A stretch of DNA of 64,000 nt from an uncultured Psychroserpens sp. (lineage in GTDB: Bacteria; Bacteroidota; Bacteroidia; Flavobacteriales; Flavobacteriaceae), in assembly GCF_947492715.1 (NCBI RefSeq), contig NZ_CANLNS010000007.1, positions 62,001 through 126,000 of the forward strand. Reading direction: 5' to 3'. A program made the translations under genes and the position numbers. The notes beneath the pieces were generated by a model. It did no database searches. It was given only the letters and a program-made list of their open reading frames with translations, and had not been told where the DNA came from. Shown here piece after piece: positions 25,540 through 38,435 of the stretch. The first letter of the stretch is position 1. Every line of letters begins with the position of its first letter.

Positions 25540-26178
25540 ATGGCTGTATTAGTAGGAAAAAAAGCACCTCAATTTAATGCACAAGCGGTTGTAAATGGTC
25601 GCGAATTTGTAAGCAACTTTTCTTTAGATCAATTTATTGGAAAAAAACACGTGGTATTGTTCTTTTACCCAAAAGACTTTACGTTTGTTTGCCCAACCGA
25701 ATTACACGCATTTCAAGAAAAATTAGAAGCATTCCAATCTAGAAACACAGAAGTTATTGCGGTATCTACAGATACTGAGCAATCGCACTGGGGATGGTTA
25801 CAATTAGACAAAAACAATGGTGGAATTAAAGGTATTACTTATCCGCTAGTTGCAGATACTAATAAAACCATTTCTAAAAACTATGATGTTTTAGCAGGTG
25901 ATTATTTTTATGATGAGAACGATATGCTACAGGCAGAAGGGGAATTAATTGCTTATAGAGGATTGTTTTTAATTGACAAAGAAGGTATTGTACGTCATCA
26001 AATTGTAAACGATTTACCATTAGGAAGAAATGTTGATGAAGCATTACGTATGGTGGACGCACTTCAGTTTGTTGAAGAAAATGGAGAAGTTTGTCCAGCC
26101 AACTGGAATAAAGGAAAAACAGGAATGCAAGCTACTCATGAAGGCGTTGCAGAGTTTTTAGAAAAGCACGTGAACTAA
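25540..26178 (+). CDS. 2-Cys peroxiredoxin (AhpC/Prx1 type)
   Basis: A 212-residue thiol peroxidase that reduces H2O2 and organic peroxides. The peroxidatic Cys51 is in DFTFVCPTE and the resolving Cys185 in GEVCPANW near the C-terminus, as in typical 2-Cys enzymes. Conserved Arg139 region (IAYRGLFLID) is present. It has its own promoter and a strong bidirectional terminator and faces an ankyrin gene that follows katG, forming an oxidative-stress group. The electron donor is not encoded here. Confidence 0.95.
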   Translation: MAVLVGKKAPQFNAQAVVNGREFVSNFSLDQFIGKKHVVLFFYPKDFTFVCPTELHAFQEKLEAFQSRNTEVIAVSTDTEQSHWGWLQLDKNNGGIKGITYPLVADTNKTISKNYDVLAGDYFYDENDMLQAEGELIAYRGLFLIDKEGIVRHQIVNDLPLGRNVDEALRMVDALQFVEENGEVCPANWNKGKTGMQATHEGVAEFLEKHVN

Positions 26179-26193
26179 ACCACGTTATAGATC

Positions 26194-26232
26194 AAAAAAA
26201 AGCCACTTGTAGTTATAAGTGGCTTTTTTTTT
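26194..26232. terminator. Strong bidirectional terminator between peroxiredoxin and ankyrin genes
   Basis: A 15-bp stem (AAAAAAAAGCCACTT / AAGTGGCTTTTTTTT) with an 8-base loop and long A/T runs on either side serves both convergent genes. Confidence 0.92.
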
Positions 26233-26240
26233 GACTAAGA

Positions 26241-26708
26241 TTACAACAATCTTTCTAGATTTTTAAATTCTTTTTCTCTTGCATGATCGCGAGCAGTTCG
26301 ACCTTCGTTATCTTGAATAGATTTATCTGCTCCTCGTTCTAGTAACATTTTAACAATGGACACTTTGTTATACATTGTTGCAAAAATCAAAGGGGTTGTC
26401 CCTAAATTATTTCTAGCATTGATATGTGCACCATGATCTAATAACAGTATTGCCAATTTTTCATTTCCTTTGAAGCATACACCAATAAGCGCAGTATTAC
26501 CTGTACCATCTTTCGCATCAATTTCGGCATTCTTATCTATTAATATTTTGGTTGCGTTTTCGTTATCAAAATACGTAGCAAAAATCAACGGTGTAAATCC
26601 GCGAGAATCTTTACCATTTACCAAATTAGAATTGGCCTTTAAGATACTTTCAAGTTCGTCGCTCTTTTTATTTCGTATTGCTTCAAAAAGTAAATCCATG
26701 TCTTTCAT
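26241..26708 (-). CDS. Ankyrin-repeat protein downstream of katG
   Basis: A 155-residue soluble protein made of about four ankyrin repeats, for example SRGFTPLIFATYFDNENATKIL, GTGNTALIGVC and NLGTTPLIFATMYNKVSIVKML. There is no signal peptide, so it is cytoplasmic. It follows katG on the same strand with 72 bases between. Ankyrin proteins encoded beside catalases are known from other bacteria (ankB next to katB in Pseudomonas), where they aid catalase function. Whether this one does the same is inferred. An in-frame ATG at 26699 could be the true start. Confidence 0.85.
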   Translation of the reverse strand: MKDMDLLFEAIRNKKSDELESILKANSNLVNGKDSRGFTPLIFATYFDNENATKILIDKNAEIDAKDGTGNTALIGVCFKGNEKLAILLLDHGAHINARNNLGTTPLIFATMYNKVSIVKMLLERGADKSIQDNEGRTARDHAREKEFKNLERLL

Positions 26709-26725
26709 ATTAGCACTTATTATTT

Positions 26726-26761
26726 AAAAGGAATTGGTATATGTCTATATCAATTCCCTTT
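26726..26761 (-). terminator. Hairpin between katG and the ankyrin gene
   Basis: A long stem (AAAGGAATTGGTATA pairing with TATATCAATTCCCTTT, one mismatch and one G-T) with a 4-base loop; on the minus strand TTTT follows. It may partly terminate katG or stabilise its mRNA, leaving some read-through to the ankyrin gene. Confidence 0.55.
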
Positions 26762-26780
26762 AAGTATGCATTGTATTATA

Positions 26781-29402
<2,622 letters not shown>

Positions 29403-29639
29403 ATGTCAGATACAACATATACAAAAATTTTTTCGGGAAGTTTTATCATTGTTCAATTAGCAATGGATAGACTGAAAAGCGCAGGAATCAATGCAATTAT
29501 TAAAGATGAATCCGAATCTGGTAGACTCGCAGGTTTTGGTGCGTCAATTCAAGGGTATCAAGAACTTTATGTAAGTGACGACGAATTAGAACACGCTCAA
29601 GCCATCATTGATAGCGTCAACGAAGAACTACAACCATAA
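29403..29639 (+). CDS. DUF2007-family putative signal-transducing protein
   Basis: A 78-residue soluble protein matching the small DUF2007 family, which has a ferredoxin-like/PII-like fold. Features are FSGSFIIVQLAMDRLKSAGINAII and ELYVSDDELEHAQAII. It is monocistronic and convergent with the ABC-F gene, 17 bases away. No molecular function is known for this family. Confidence 0.82.
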   Translation: MSDTTYTKIFSGSFIIVQLAMDRLKSAGINAIIKDESESGRLAGFGASIQGYQELYVSDDELEHAQAIIDSVNEELQP

Positions 29640-29656
29640 TATTATATTTCTGGTGT

Positions 29657-31345
<1,689 letters not shown>

Positions 31346-31430
31346 TTAATTTTACAAGTATAATTGATTCAAAATTATAGTAAAATCAACATTTAACAAC
31401 GTATTAACAAGAGTTACTATTCGCAAGGTT

Positions 31431-31438
31431 TATTTTTG
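31431..31438 (+). promoter_or_regulatory. -7 box upstream of the TlpA-like lipoprotein gene
   Basis: TATTTTTG matches the TAnnTTTG consensus and lies 35 bases before the ATG. A clear -33 box was not seen. Confidence 0.4.
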
Positions 31439-31473
31439 TTAGAAATAGATAATACCTACGATTTAAAATACTT

Positions 31474-32916
31474 ATGAAACTATATTTAGTTACATTCTTA
31501 ATATCCTCACTCTTTTTAGGTTGTAATTCTAATGCTGAAAAAGGAGATGCTGCCTACTTTGGCGGCGAAATAATTAACCCAAACAACAACTACATTACCA
31601 TTTACAGTACTGAATCAGAGCGTGACACAGTGTATTTAGACGATAACAATCGATTTTTATATAAGATAAAAGATTTACAAACAGGATTATATTCGTTTAC
31701 ACATGGTGGCGAATACCAAACCTTACTTATTGAACCTAACGACAGCATTCTTTTTAGACTTAACACTAACGATTTTGACGAGTCGCTTGTTTATACTGGG
31801 AAAGGTTCTAAAAAGAACAATTACTTTATTAAAGCCTTCCTTCATGATGAAAGTGAAAGTAAAAAATTTCAAAAACTTCAACATTTAGAGCCCGAAGAAT
31901 TTGAAGTTCATATAAAAATGCGGAAAGAGAAAAAAATTGAGAATTTAGAACGCTTCTTAGCATCTCATCAAGTTTCGCCTTTATTTGACAAAATAGCAAG
32001 AGCCAGTATTAATTATGACTATTATGCATATAAAGAGCTCTATCCTTTTGGTTATTTTGGAAACAATCAATTAATTCATTTTAAAGATCTACCAGAAGGT
32101 TTTTACAGCTATCGTTCTGATGTTAATTTTAACGATGCAAGCCTTAGTGGTTTATATTCTTATAACCGTTTTTTACTTTGGTATTTTCAAAATATTGGTC
32201 TTCAAAAATACTATCAAGATGGTTCTCACTTAGCTTTTAACAGGCACTCTCTAGATTATAATCTTGATAAATTAACAATGATTGATAGCGTGGTTCAAAA
32301 TGAGACCATAAAGAACTACCTTCTCATGTACGCTACCCGCGAATTTATATTTAATAGTAGTAATGCTGAAAAGTCTAAAAGTATACTAGATGCCTACTTA
32401 GAAAAAAGTACAGACGCAAAAAGAAATGAATACATTAATAATTTAGTGAGTGCAACAACGAATCTTTTCCCTGGAAATACAATTCCTGATGTAAAGATTG
32501 TGGACTTTAATAATAAAGTTGTAGACCTGCATTCTGTAATAAAACAACCAACAGTTATCTATTGTTGGTCTTCAAATTTTAAATGGAGTTATCGAAATAA
32601 TCATTATATGATGAAAACTCTAAAAAAAGACTATCCAGAAATGAATTTTATCGCTATTAATATTAACGATATGAATACCATTTCTTGGAAGAAAACTTTA
32701 GGACTTTTAAAATTCCCTACGGAAAACGAATATATGTTTAAAAACCCTAGTGAAGCGATTAAAACCTTTGCTATTGTATATTCTCAAAAAGTAATTATCG
32801 TTGATAAAAATGGCACTATAATAAAGCCAAATGCCGATTTGTTTGGAAAAAATATAGGGTATCATATTGAAGCCGCTTTAGAGTCGTCTGCCTCAAAAAA
32901 ATACACCTTAAAATAA
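31474..32916 (+). CDS. Lipoprotein with thioredoxin-like C-terminal domain lacking CxxC
   Basis: A 480-residue lipoprotein (lipobox LFLGC, Cys17). The N-terminal part (about 28-100) is beta-rich, like the DUF4369 domain that precedes thioredoxin folds in Bacteroidetes. Residues about 335-470 resemble TlpA/ResA thioredoxin-like domains (IPDVKIVDFNNKVVDL, PTVIYCWSS, VIIVDKNGTII). The active-site position reads C364-W-S-S367, so the second cysteine is missing and dithiol oxidoreductase activity is unlikely. It is monocistronic. It may bind rather than oxidise its partner. Confidence 0.75.
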   Translation: MKLYLVTFLISSLFLGCNSNAEKGDAAYFGGEIINPNNNYITIYSTESERDTVYLDDNNRFLYKIKDLQTGLYSFTHGGEYQTLLIEPNDSILFRLNTNDFDESLVYTGKGSKKNNYFIKAFLHDESESKKFQKLQHLEPEEFEVHIKMRKEKKIENLERFLASHQVSPLFDKIARASINYDYYAYKELYPFGYFGNNQLIHFKDLPEGFYSYRSDVNFNDASLSGLYSYNRFLLWYFQNIGLQKYYQDGSHLAFNRHSLDYNLDKLTMIDSVVQNETIKNYLLMYATREFIFNSSNAEKSKSILDAYLEKSTDAKRNEYINNLVSATTNLFPGNTIPDVKIVDFNNKVVDLHSVIKQPTVIYCWSSNFKWSYRNNHYMMKTLKKDYPEMNFIAININDMNTISWKKTLGLLKFPTENEYMFKNPSEAIKTFAIVYSQKVIIVDKNGTIIKPNADLFGKNIGYHIEAALESSASKKYTLK

Positions 32917-32918
32917 AA

Positions 32919-32946
32919 AACTCCTGATTATCACTAATCAAGAGTT
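32919..32946 (-). terminator. Terminator of the transaldolase-type aldolase gene
   Basis: AACTC-x-TGATTA pairs with TAATCA-x-GAGTT around a 4-base loop (one internal mismatch), followed by TTTTTT on the minus strand. Confidence 0.7.
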
Positions 32947-32970
32947 CTTCAAATATTTTATATAATGTAA

Positions 32971-33624
32971 TTAATTGCCCTTTTTATAATCGGCAAGAAA
33001 CTTCTCTAAACCTATATCTGTTAAAGGATGCTTCAACAGCCCCATAATTGAACTCAGAGGACCAGTCATAACATCTGCACCCAATTTTGCACAATCTATT
33101 ACATGCATTGTATGACGTACAGAAGCTGCTAATATTTCGGTATCAAAACCATAATTGTCATAGATCATTCTAATTTCTGCAATTAAATTTAAGCCATCTG
33201 TAGAAATATCATCTAAACGACCAATAAAAGGTGAAACATAAGTTGCGCCAGCTTTTGCAGCCAATAACGCTTGTCCTGGAGAAAAGACTAAAGTGACATT
33301 TGTTTTAATCCCTTTATCTGTAAAATATTTACATGCTTTCACGCCATCTTTAATCATTGGCAATTTCACTACGATTTGTTCATGTAAGTCTGCTAGGGCT
33401 TCCCCTTCTCTTACCATGCCTTCGAAATCTGTAGCAATGACTTCAGCAGAGACATCACCATCAACAATATTGCAAATATTAACGTAATGCTTCATGATAT
33501 TGTCATGACCTGTAATACCTTCTTTTGCCATCAACGATGGATTGGTAGTTACACCATCTAAAATACCAAGGTCTTGCGCTTCTTTAATCTGATCGAGATT
33601 GGCTGTATCAATAAAAAATTTCAT
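32971..33624 (-). CDS. fsa: Transaldolase/fructose-6-phosphate aldolase (MipB/TalC type)
   Basis: A 217-residue (beta/alpha)8 class I aldolase of the short TalC group. The start [29 protein letters not shown] and the Schiff-base lysine K87 in IVVKLPM are typical; [20 protein letters not shown] is the strand-6/7 region. It works in the non-oxidative pentose phosphate pathway or cleaves fructose 6-phosphate. The two activities cannot be separated by eye. It is monocistronic with a terminator right after it. Confidence 0.92.
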   Translation of the reverse strand: MKFFIDTANLDQIKEAQDLGILDGVTTNPSLMAKEGITGHDNIMKHYVNICNIVDGDVSAEVIATDFEGMVREGEALADLHEQIVVKLPMIKDGVKACKYFTDKGIKTNVTLVFSPGQALLAAKAGATYVSPFIGRLDDISTDGLNLIAEIRMIYDNYGFDTEILAASVRHTMHVIDCAKLGADVMTGPLSSIMGLLKHPLTDIGLEKFLADYKKGN

Positions 33625-33727
33625 GTGTAGTTATGTTATAGTTGTGTTTAAAATTATGTGCACGAATTTACAATTTTATCACACCTTCCGAAGAACATAT
33701 TATGAAATGATATTAACAATATACAAT

Positions 33728-34150
33728 CTATGGGTTAATGATAATGGTATATTCTTTTGATGTAGAATCTGAACACAGCGGATCATCATATTGATCTGTA
33801 TCATAGTCATAACTTAAAGGAGGATCTACAAATAAGTAAACGGTAAAAGTGTAAGTTCCCGGATGTGTTGGCAACCCTTCTATAGAAACCGTTCTGTAAT
33901 TAACAAATAGCTCTAAACCGTCAGGCAAATTATCATCAACTTCGAAAATATAACCATAATCGTCATCTCGAGGTTCATTTTTAATCTCGGCTCTAAACTC
34001 ATCATAATAATAAGATTCCACTGTGCCTACTTCAAAGGACTTATTTGGTAATTCTGGTCTGCGATTAATAATACAATCAAAGACGTCCTCACAGCTAGAC
34101 AACATAATTGAACTTAAAACAAATAATAGTAGAGGTAATAGTCGTTTCAT
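33728..34150 (-). CDS. Lipoprotein with putative Ig-like domain
   Basis: A 140-residue lipoprotein starting MKRLLPLLLFVLSSIMLSSCED (ATG at 34150; the upstream start at 34180 would not give a proper lipoprotein signal). Cys20 is the predicted lipid-attachment site. The mature part, with NLPDGLELFVNYRTVSIEG and PGTYTFTVYLF, resembles a putative Ig/cadherin-like (He_PIG) fold. Surface protein of unknown function, apparently transcribed with the upstream SDR gene (46 bases apart). Confidence 0.72.
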   Translation of the reverse strand: MKRLLPLLLFVLSSIMLSSCEDVFDCIINRRPELPNKSFEVGTVESYYYDEFRAEIKNEPRDDDYGYIFEVDDNLPDGLELFVNYRTVSIEGLPTHPGTYTFTVYLFVDPPLSYDYDTDQYDDPLCSDSTSKEYTIIINP

Positions 34151-34195
34151 AATGATTAATGATTTCTCAACTAACATCAAAAAACATACCAGAGG

Positions 34196-34999
34196 TTATA
34201 ATTTATAATGATTAAGCAACAATTTCTCATAGACTTTATCTGGAAGAATACGTTTCAAAACAATCGAGAATTTTTGCATAAACGCTCCAACTTTATAGTG
34301 AATTTTTGGCGTTTTAGTGTTGATAATTTTATAAATCATTTCAGACACCATTATCGGATCGCCCCCACTATCAACATCATCGTCAATAGCTTTTAATACA
34401 TTTCCATATTTTTTCTCATACGGAGATCCTTTTACAACAGGTGCATGGTATCTTCCAGCGGCAATATTTGTGGCGAAATCTCCAGGAGCAACATTAGTCA
34501 TATGAATATTGAAATCTCTTATTTCCATTCTAAACGCCTCAGTAATCAGCTCTAGTGCACCTTTGCTTGCGCTATAAATACCTCGATATGGCAACCCCAT
34601 ATATCCAGCAATTGAAGTTACATTAATAATCAATCCTGAATTTTGTTTTCGCATTTGTGGTAAGACCGCTTTAATTACATTTATAGGACCAAAAAGATTA
34701 GTTTCGAAATTACGTTTAATTTCTTCATTAGGTATTTCTTCAATTGGACCAGTAATACCTGCGCCAGCATTATTAATAAGAATATCTATTTTTTCAGATT
34801 GTTCTACCACAGTTTTGATTGCATTATCAATAGAATTAATATCTGCAACATCTAGAGCTACTAACTTTATTTTCGAGTCTGGATAGCGTTCTGGAGATCT
34901 ACTTGTTCCATACACAGTATACCCCTTTTGAGAAAGAAATTCTCCTATAGATTTACCTATTCCTGAAGACCCTCCTGTAATTAAAACAACTTTGGACAT
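34196..34999 (-). CDS. Short-chain dehydrogenase/reductase
   Basis: A 267-residue NAD(P)-dependent oxidoreductase with the Rossmann motif TGGSSGIG (8-15), NNAG (77-80), catalytic Ser129, Tyr142 and Lys146 (YSASK). I choose the ATG at 34999 (MSKVVLITGG). A longer start at 35068 would overlap the SRP RNA gene and adds 23 residues before the fold. Substrate unknown; the C-terminal end (VLKRILPDKVYEKLL) is like proteins annotated as oxidoreductases of lipids or alcohols. Confidence 0.92.
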   Translation of the reverse strand: MSKVVLITGGSSGIGKSIGEFLSQKGYTVYGTSRSPERYPDSKIKLVALDVADINSIDNAIKTVVEQSEKIDILINNAGAGITGPIEEIPNEEIKRNFETNLFGPINVIKAVLPQMRKQNSGLIINVTSIAGYMGLPYRGIYSASKGALELITEAFRMEIRDFNIHMTNVAPGDFATNIAAGRYHAPVVKGSPYEKKYGNVLKAIDDDVDSGGDPIMVSEMIYKIINTKTPKIHYKVGAFMQKFSIVLKRILPDKVYEKLLLNHYKL

Positions 35000-35063
35000 A
35001 TTATTATGGGATAATTTGATTTCAAAAGTACAATAAAATAGGAAAGTATTGGGTACAAAAAAA

Positions 35064-35157
35064 GGCAAGCTACCTACATCACACCGCTACGACCGCGTAC
35101 CTTTGCTTCGTTCCCGACCTGGAGGATTAAGCAGGAGCTGGTTGTGTAGGACTTGCC
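35064..35157 (-). ncRNA. ffs: Small signal recognition particle RNA (4.5S)
   Basis: A 94-nt RNA on the minus strand. The ends GGCAAG and CTTGCC pair, followed by CCTACA with TGTAGG, giving the long hairpin. The conserved Ffh-binding region reads GGTCGGGAACGAAGCA (35119-35104), with a GNRA tetraloop-like centre and the AGCA side found in bacterial SRP RNAs. Seven T residues (35063-35057) end it. A promoter lies at 35163-35192. It brings SRP protein Ffh to nascent membrane proteins; no protein component is nearby. Confidence 0.9.
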
Positions 35158-35162
35158 GACTG

Positions 35163-35192
35163 CAAAGATACAATCTTTTAATACTTTTGCAA
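35163..35192 (-). promoter_or_regulatory. Promoter of the SRP RNA gene
   Basis: On the minus strand TTG (35192-35190) is followed after 19 bp by TATCTTTG (35170-35163), a perfect TAnnTTTG -7 box six bases before the RNA's expected 5' end. Same spacing as the lpdA promoter. Confidence 0.8.
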
Positions 35193-35245
35193 TGATTTTT
35201 TAAACTGAATTTTATTAAATAACTTGCATCAAAATCATATCAAAA

Positions 35246-36277
35246 ATGCGACCAATTAAAGCTTTCATAATCACTATTTTAAGTATCACAATATTCTCAT
35301 GTGGAAACTCTGGAACTCAAAAAACTAAGTTATCTATTGAAACAGGTGCTAAAAACAATGTGGTTAAACTTGGAGAAACCGTCAATTTATCAATAAAAAA
35401 CCCTAAGGGATTGGAAATTTCTTCAGTAAACTACAAATTAAATGGAGTTCCTATTGAAGACACATTTCTACTTGATGACGAACGATTAGGCATTCAAACG
35501 ATTACTGCTACAGTAAAATATGACGATACTTCTCAAGATATTAGCACAAAACTTACTATCCTAAATAATCAAACCCCAAAAGTATATAGTTATAAAATCA
35601 TTAATACTTACCCACACGACATCACGTCTTATACTCAAGGTTTAGAATTTCATAATGGCGAATTGTATGAAAGTACAGGACAATATGGTGAATCTAAATT
35701 GAGAAAGGTAGATTATAAAACAGGTGAAGTTTTACAAAATGTCGATTTAGAAAATCAATACTTTGGTGAAGGTCTAACTATTTTTAACGACCATATTTAT
35801 CAACTCACATGGCAAGAAGGGCTTGGTTTTGTTTATGACGTCAACACTTTAGATAAAACAAGTAGCTTTACCTACGGAAAAAGTAAAGAAGGATGGGGTA
35901 TTTGTAACGACGGAACACACATTTATAAAACCGATGGAACCGAAAACATCTGGTTCCTAAACCCTGAAACCTTAGTTGAAGAAGGTAAACTGCAAGCCTA
36001 CCGCGAAAAAGGAAAAGTTAAAGGTCTTAACGAATTAGAATGGGTTAACGGAAAAATTTATGCAAACCGATATCAATTTAACGGCGTTGCTATTATAAAT
36101 CCTAATAATGGTGCTGTTGAAGCCGTTATAGATTTCTCTCCTCTCAAAAAATTAGTGACACAACATGATGGTTTAGATGTACTCAATGGTATTGCCTACA
36201 ACCCCGAAACCAAAACTTTATTTGTTACTGGTAAACGCTGGGACAAACTATTTGAGGTAGAGATTATTGAAAAGTAG
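35246..36277 (+). CDS. Glutamine cyclotransferase-like lipoprotein
   Basis: A 343-residue protein with an N-terminal lipobox (TIFSC, Cys19). Residues about 120-340 form a beta-propeller-like domain of the glutaminyl-peptide cyclotransferase family: DITSYTQGLEFHNGELYESTGQYGESKLRKVDYKTGEV, YFGEGLTIFNDHIYQLTW, and WVNGKIYANRYQ are the characteristic stretches. The N-terminal part (about 25-110) is an additional beta-rich domain. It may convert N-terminal Gln to pyroglutamate on exported proteins; activity not shown. Confidence 0.87.
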   Translation: MRPIKAFIITILSITIFSCGNSGTQKTKLSIETGAKNNVVKLGETVNLSIKNPKGLEISSVNYKLNGVPIEDTFLLDDERLGIQTITATVKYDDTSQDISTKLTILNNQTPKVYSYKIINTYPHDITSYTQGLEFHNGELYESTGQYGESKLRKVDYKTGEVLQNVDLENQYFGEGLTIFNDHIYQLTWQEGLGFVYDVNTLDKTSSFTYGKSKEGWGICNDGTHIYKTDGTENIWFLNPETLVEEGKLQAYREKGKVKGLNELEWVNGKIYANRYQFNGVAIINPNNGAVEAVIDFSPLKKLVTQHDGLDVLNGIAYNPETKTLFVTGKRWDKLFEVEIIEK

Positions 36278-36350
36278 CTTTTGCTCAACCAAAAGTCATA
36301 TTCACTCATTCTCAATTTGAAAGCTATTATGGTTTTTCGTTCTTTGAGTC

Positions 36351-37181
36351 ATGAGAACATCTATTCAAGTTAGCATCCCAGAACCTTGTCATGAAGACTG
36401 GAATCAAATGACTCCAAATGAAAAAGGTCGTCACTGCATATCGTGTCATAAAACGGTAACAGATTTTACAGCATCAACAGATGAACAAATCGTTAAAACA
36501 TTACAAAGTGAGACAAACCTTTGTGGACGATTTAAACCAACGCAACTCCAAAGAAAACTAGTATTAAGCCGAAAAGAGAGAAACAATTATTTATCTTATG
36601 TTGCCTCTACTCTTTTTGCATTTTTAAGCCTCGGAGCTCAAGAGGTTAACGCTCAAGGCAAACCTCAAATCATTAAAGTTGACTCTACAGAACACGTCAA
36701 ACTAAAAGGTAAAACAGCTGTTTCTATTCTTGACCATAAAATGATCACTGTTACGGTTTATGGAGAATCAAAAAACAGATTGGCTTATGCTTTTATTTCA
36801 TTAAAAGGAAGCACCAACAAGGTGAAAACAAATATGGCTGGAGACGCCACCTTAAAATGTAAAATTAATGATACTATACGTGTTGAATGTAGTGGTTTTG
36901 AAACCGTAGATGTACTTGTTAAACAAGCTAGTACTTATAAAATCACATTGGAACCCATTTATTATAAGATTTCTAGTGTCGTAGGCATGGTGTCTTCTGT
37001 TGAAGAAGAAAAACGTCCAAATGCATCGAATGTCCAAATTATTGGGAGAATAAGCCCTACATCAATACCAATTCCAACAAAAAAAGAACGTCGCATGCTT
37101 ATTAGAAATGGAACTATTGAACGTACTTCTGTTGGAAATTTTCTATATAATATAAGTTCTATTTTCAGAAGGAAAGAATAA
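36351..37181 (+). CDS. Membrane protein with N-terminal four-cysteine domain
   Basis: A 276-residue protein. The N-terminal 60 residues hold four cysteines (C13, C29, C32, C58) in EPCHEDWNQM, GRHCISCHK and LCGRF, as in a small zinc-ribbon-like domain. A hydrophobic segment at about 80-96 precedes a 180-residue region with CNA-B/carboxypeptidase-regulatory-like beta structure (YGESKNRLAYAFISLKGS). The cytoplasmic Cys domain joined to an extracytoplasmic domain is a layout I recall from Flavobacteria, but no function is known. Separate from the previous gene by 73 bases. Confidence 0.65.
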   Translation: MRTSIQVSIPEPCHEDWNQMTPNEKGRHCISCHKTVTDFTASTDEQIVKTLQSETNLCGRFKPTQLQRKLVLSRKERNNYLSYVASTLFAFLSLGAQEVNAQGKPQIIKVDSTEHVKLKGKTAVSILDHKMITVTVYGESKNRLAYAFISLKGSTNKVKTNMAGDATLKCKINDTIRVECSGFETVDVLVKQASTYKITLEPIYYKISSVVGMVSSVEEEKRPNASNVQIIGRISPTSIPIPTKKERRMLIRNGTIERTSVGNFLYNISSIFRRKE

Positions 37182-37216
37182 TATCTACTTTTAAGTTTTA
37201 TTTCAAAAATGAAGGT

Positions 37217-37606
37217 ATGCAAACGCACGAACAGCAGCTTATTGTTACAAAAGACCATTTAGATGAAAGGCAACATGTTAACAATGTGCGCTATGTAGAA
37301 TGGGTTCAAGACCTAGCCGAAGCACATTGGCTTTTAAAATCAACAGATGCTATGAGAGCCGAATTTTATTGGGTTATGATAAGCCATCATATTCAATATA
37401 AAGCCGAAGCTCTGTTGGATGATCTTTTATTGCTTAAAACTTATGTGACCAAATCTCAAGGTGTTAAATCAACAAGAATAGTTGAGATTTATAATGCTGC
37501 AACAGGTCAACTGCTCACGAGCTCGGAAACTATTTGGTGTTTTATGTCTTTCCAAACTCATAAACCAACTAGAATTCCAGAAAACATCAACTCCTTGTTT
37601 AGTTAA
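37217..37606 (+). CDS. Acyl-CoA thioesterase, hotdog fold
   Basis: A 129-residue hotdog-fold protein of the 4HBT group. The N-terminal motif DERQHVNNVRYVEWVQD carries the active-site region, and the beta strands HHIQYKAEALLDDLLLLKTYV and STRIVEIYNAATGQLL complete the fold. It is likely a cytoplasmic acyl-CoA thioesterase with unknown chain preference. It follows the four-cysteine gene by 35 bases. Confidence 0.87.
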   Translation: MQTHEQQLIVTKDHLDERQHVNNVRYVEWVQDLAEAHWLLKSTDAMRAEFYWVMISHHIQYKAEALLDDLLLLKTYVTKSQGVKSTRIVEIYNAATGQLLTSSETIWCFMSFQTHKPTRIPENINSLFS

Positions 37607-37700
37607 AAGAACATTAAAAGCACTGTTAAAGTCTCTTAATTAGCATATGCCTATTCTCAAAATTCTTTTAATTTGAGATAACAACCATCAACATAACCAT

Positions 37701-38435
37701 TTGAAATTACTGCGATTATTTATCTTGCTAATTATCCCTTTGTGTTCAAATGCACAAACAATTAAGGGTATAATCTATGATGCCGAAGCCACAATTAAAG
37801 GGGCTAAATTTGTCAATAAAACTCAAAACATTTTAACCTACTCAAATGGTAAAGGTGTTTTCGAAATTGAAGCAAAACTTAACGACACCATTGTTGTAAG
37901 TTCCCTTTTCCATCATCAAAAAACCATTACAGTAACTCAAAATTATTTTGGTCAAGATGTGGTTATTGAACTCAAGAAGGTAACTAATGAACTTGATGAA
38001 GTTGAAATATCTAAGGTTAACGAAAAGAAAGTGGATACACTGCTCATTGCAAATACAACAGCAAAACAAGGACAAATAGCCTTTAAAGAACGTGTGTTTG
38101 GAAGTGGTAAAAATTTACAACCTACACTCGATTTGATTAAGTTGGCAAACTTAATAGGGAAACTCTTTAAAAAGAAAGAGGAAACTATTAAAATTATTGA
38201 AGTTGAAGATCTACAAAAGCTATTTAAAAAAGGCGCACTTTTTAATGAAAAGTTCTTACGTGATGAGCTTAAAATTCAAAAACAGCACGAATACTTATTC
38301 TTTGTTTATTGCAATGCCCAGCAACTAAACTCATCATTACTCTCAAAAAGTAACGAGTTTAGTCTCTTAGATGAACTACTTAAACATAGTAAAGCCTTTA
38401 ACATTCTTCTTGAAGAACATAACAAAAAAGATTAA
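37701..38435 (+). CDS. Exported protein with carboxypeptidase-regulatory-like domain (TTG start)
   Basis: A 244-residue exported protein. No ATG precedes the signal peptide; the only possible start is the TTG at 37701, giving MKLLRLFILLIIPLCSNAQ. The N-terminal beta domain (about 20-95) resembles the carboxypeptidase-D regulatory-like fold common in Bacteroidetes surface proteins (TIKGIIYDAEATIKGA). The rest is helical and lysine-rich (LLGKLFKKKEE-type stretches) and unrecognised. Function unknown. Confidence 0.72.
   Translation: MKLLRLFILLIIPLCSNAQTIKGIIYDAEATIKGAKFVNKTQNILTYSNGKGVFEIEAKLNDTIVVSSLFHHQKTITVTQNYFGQDVVIELKKVTNELDEVEISKVNEKKVDTLLIANTTAKQGQIAFKERVFGSGKNLQPTLDLIKLANLIGKLFKKKEETIKIIEVEDLQKLFKKGALFNEKFLRDELKIQKQHEYLFFVYCNAQQLNSSLLSKSNEFSLLDELLKHSKAFNILLEEHNKKD

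Noticed and set aside
34999-35068. N-terminal extension of the SDR gene
   Set aside because: The extra residues overlap the SRP RNA and precede the Rossmann start; the ATG at 34999 is the likely start.
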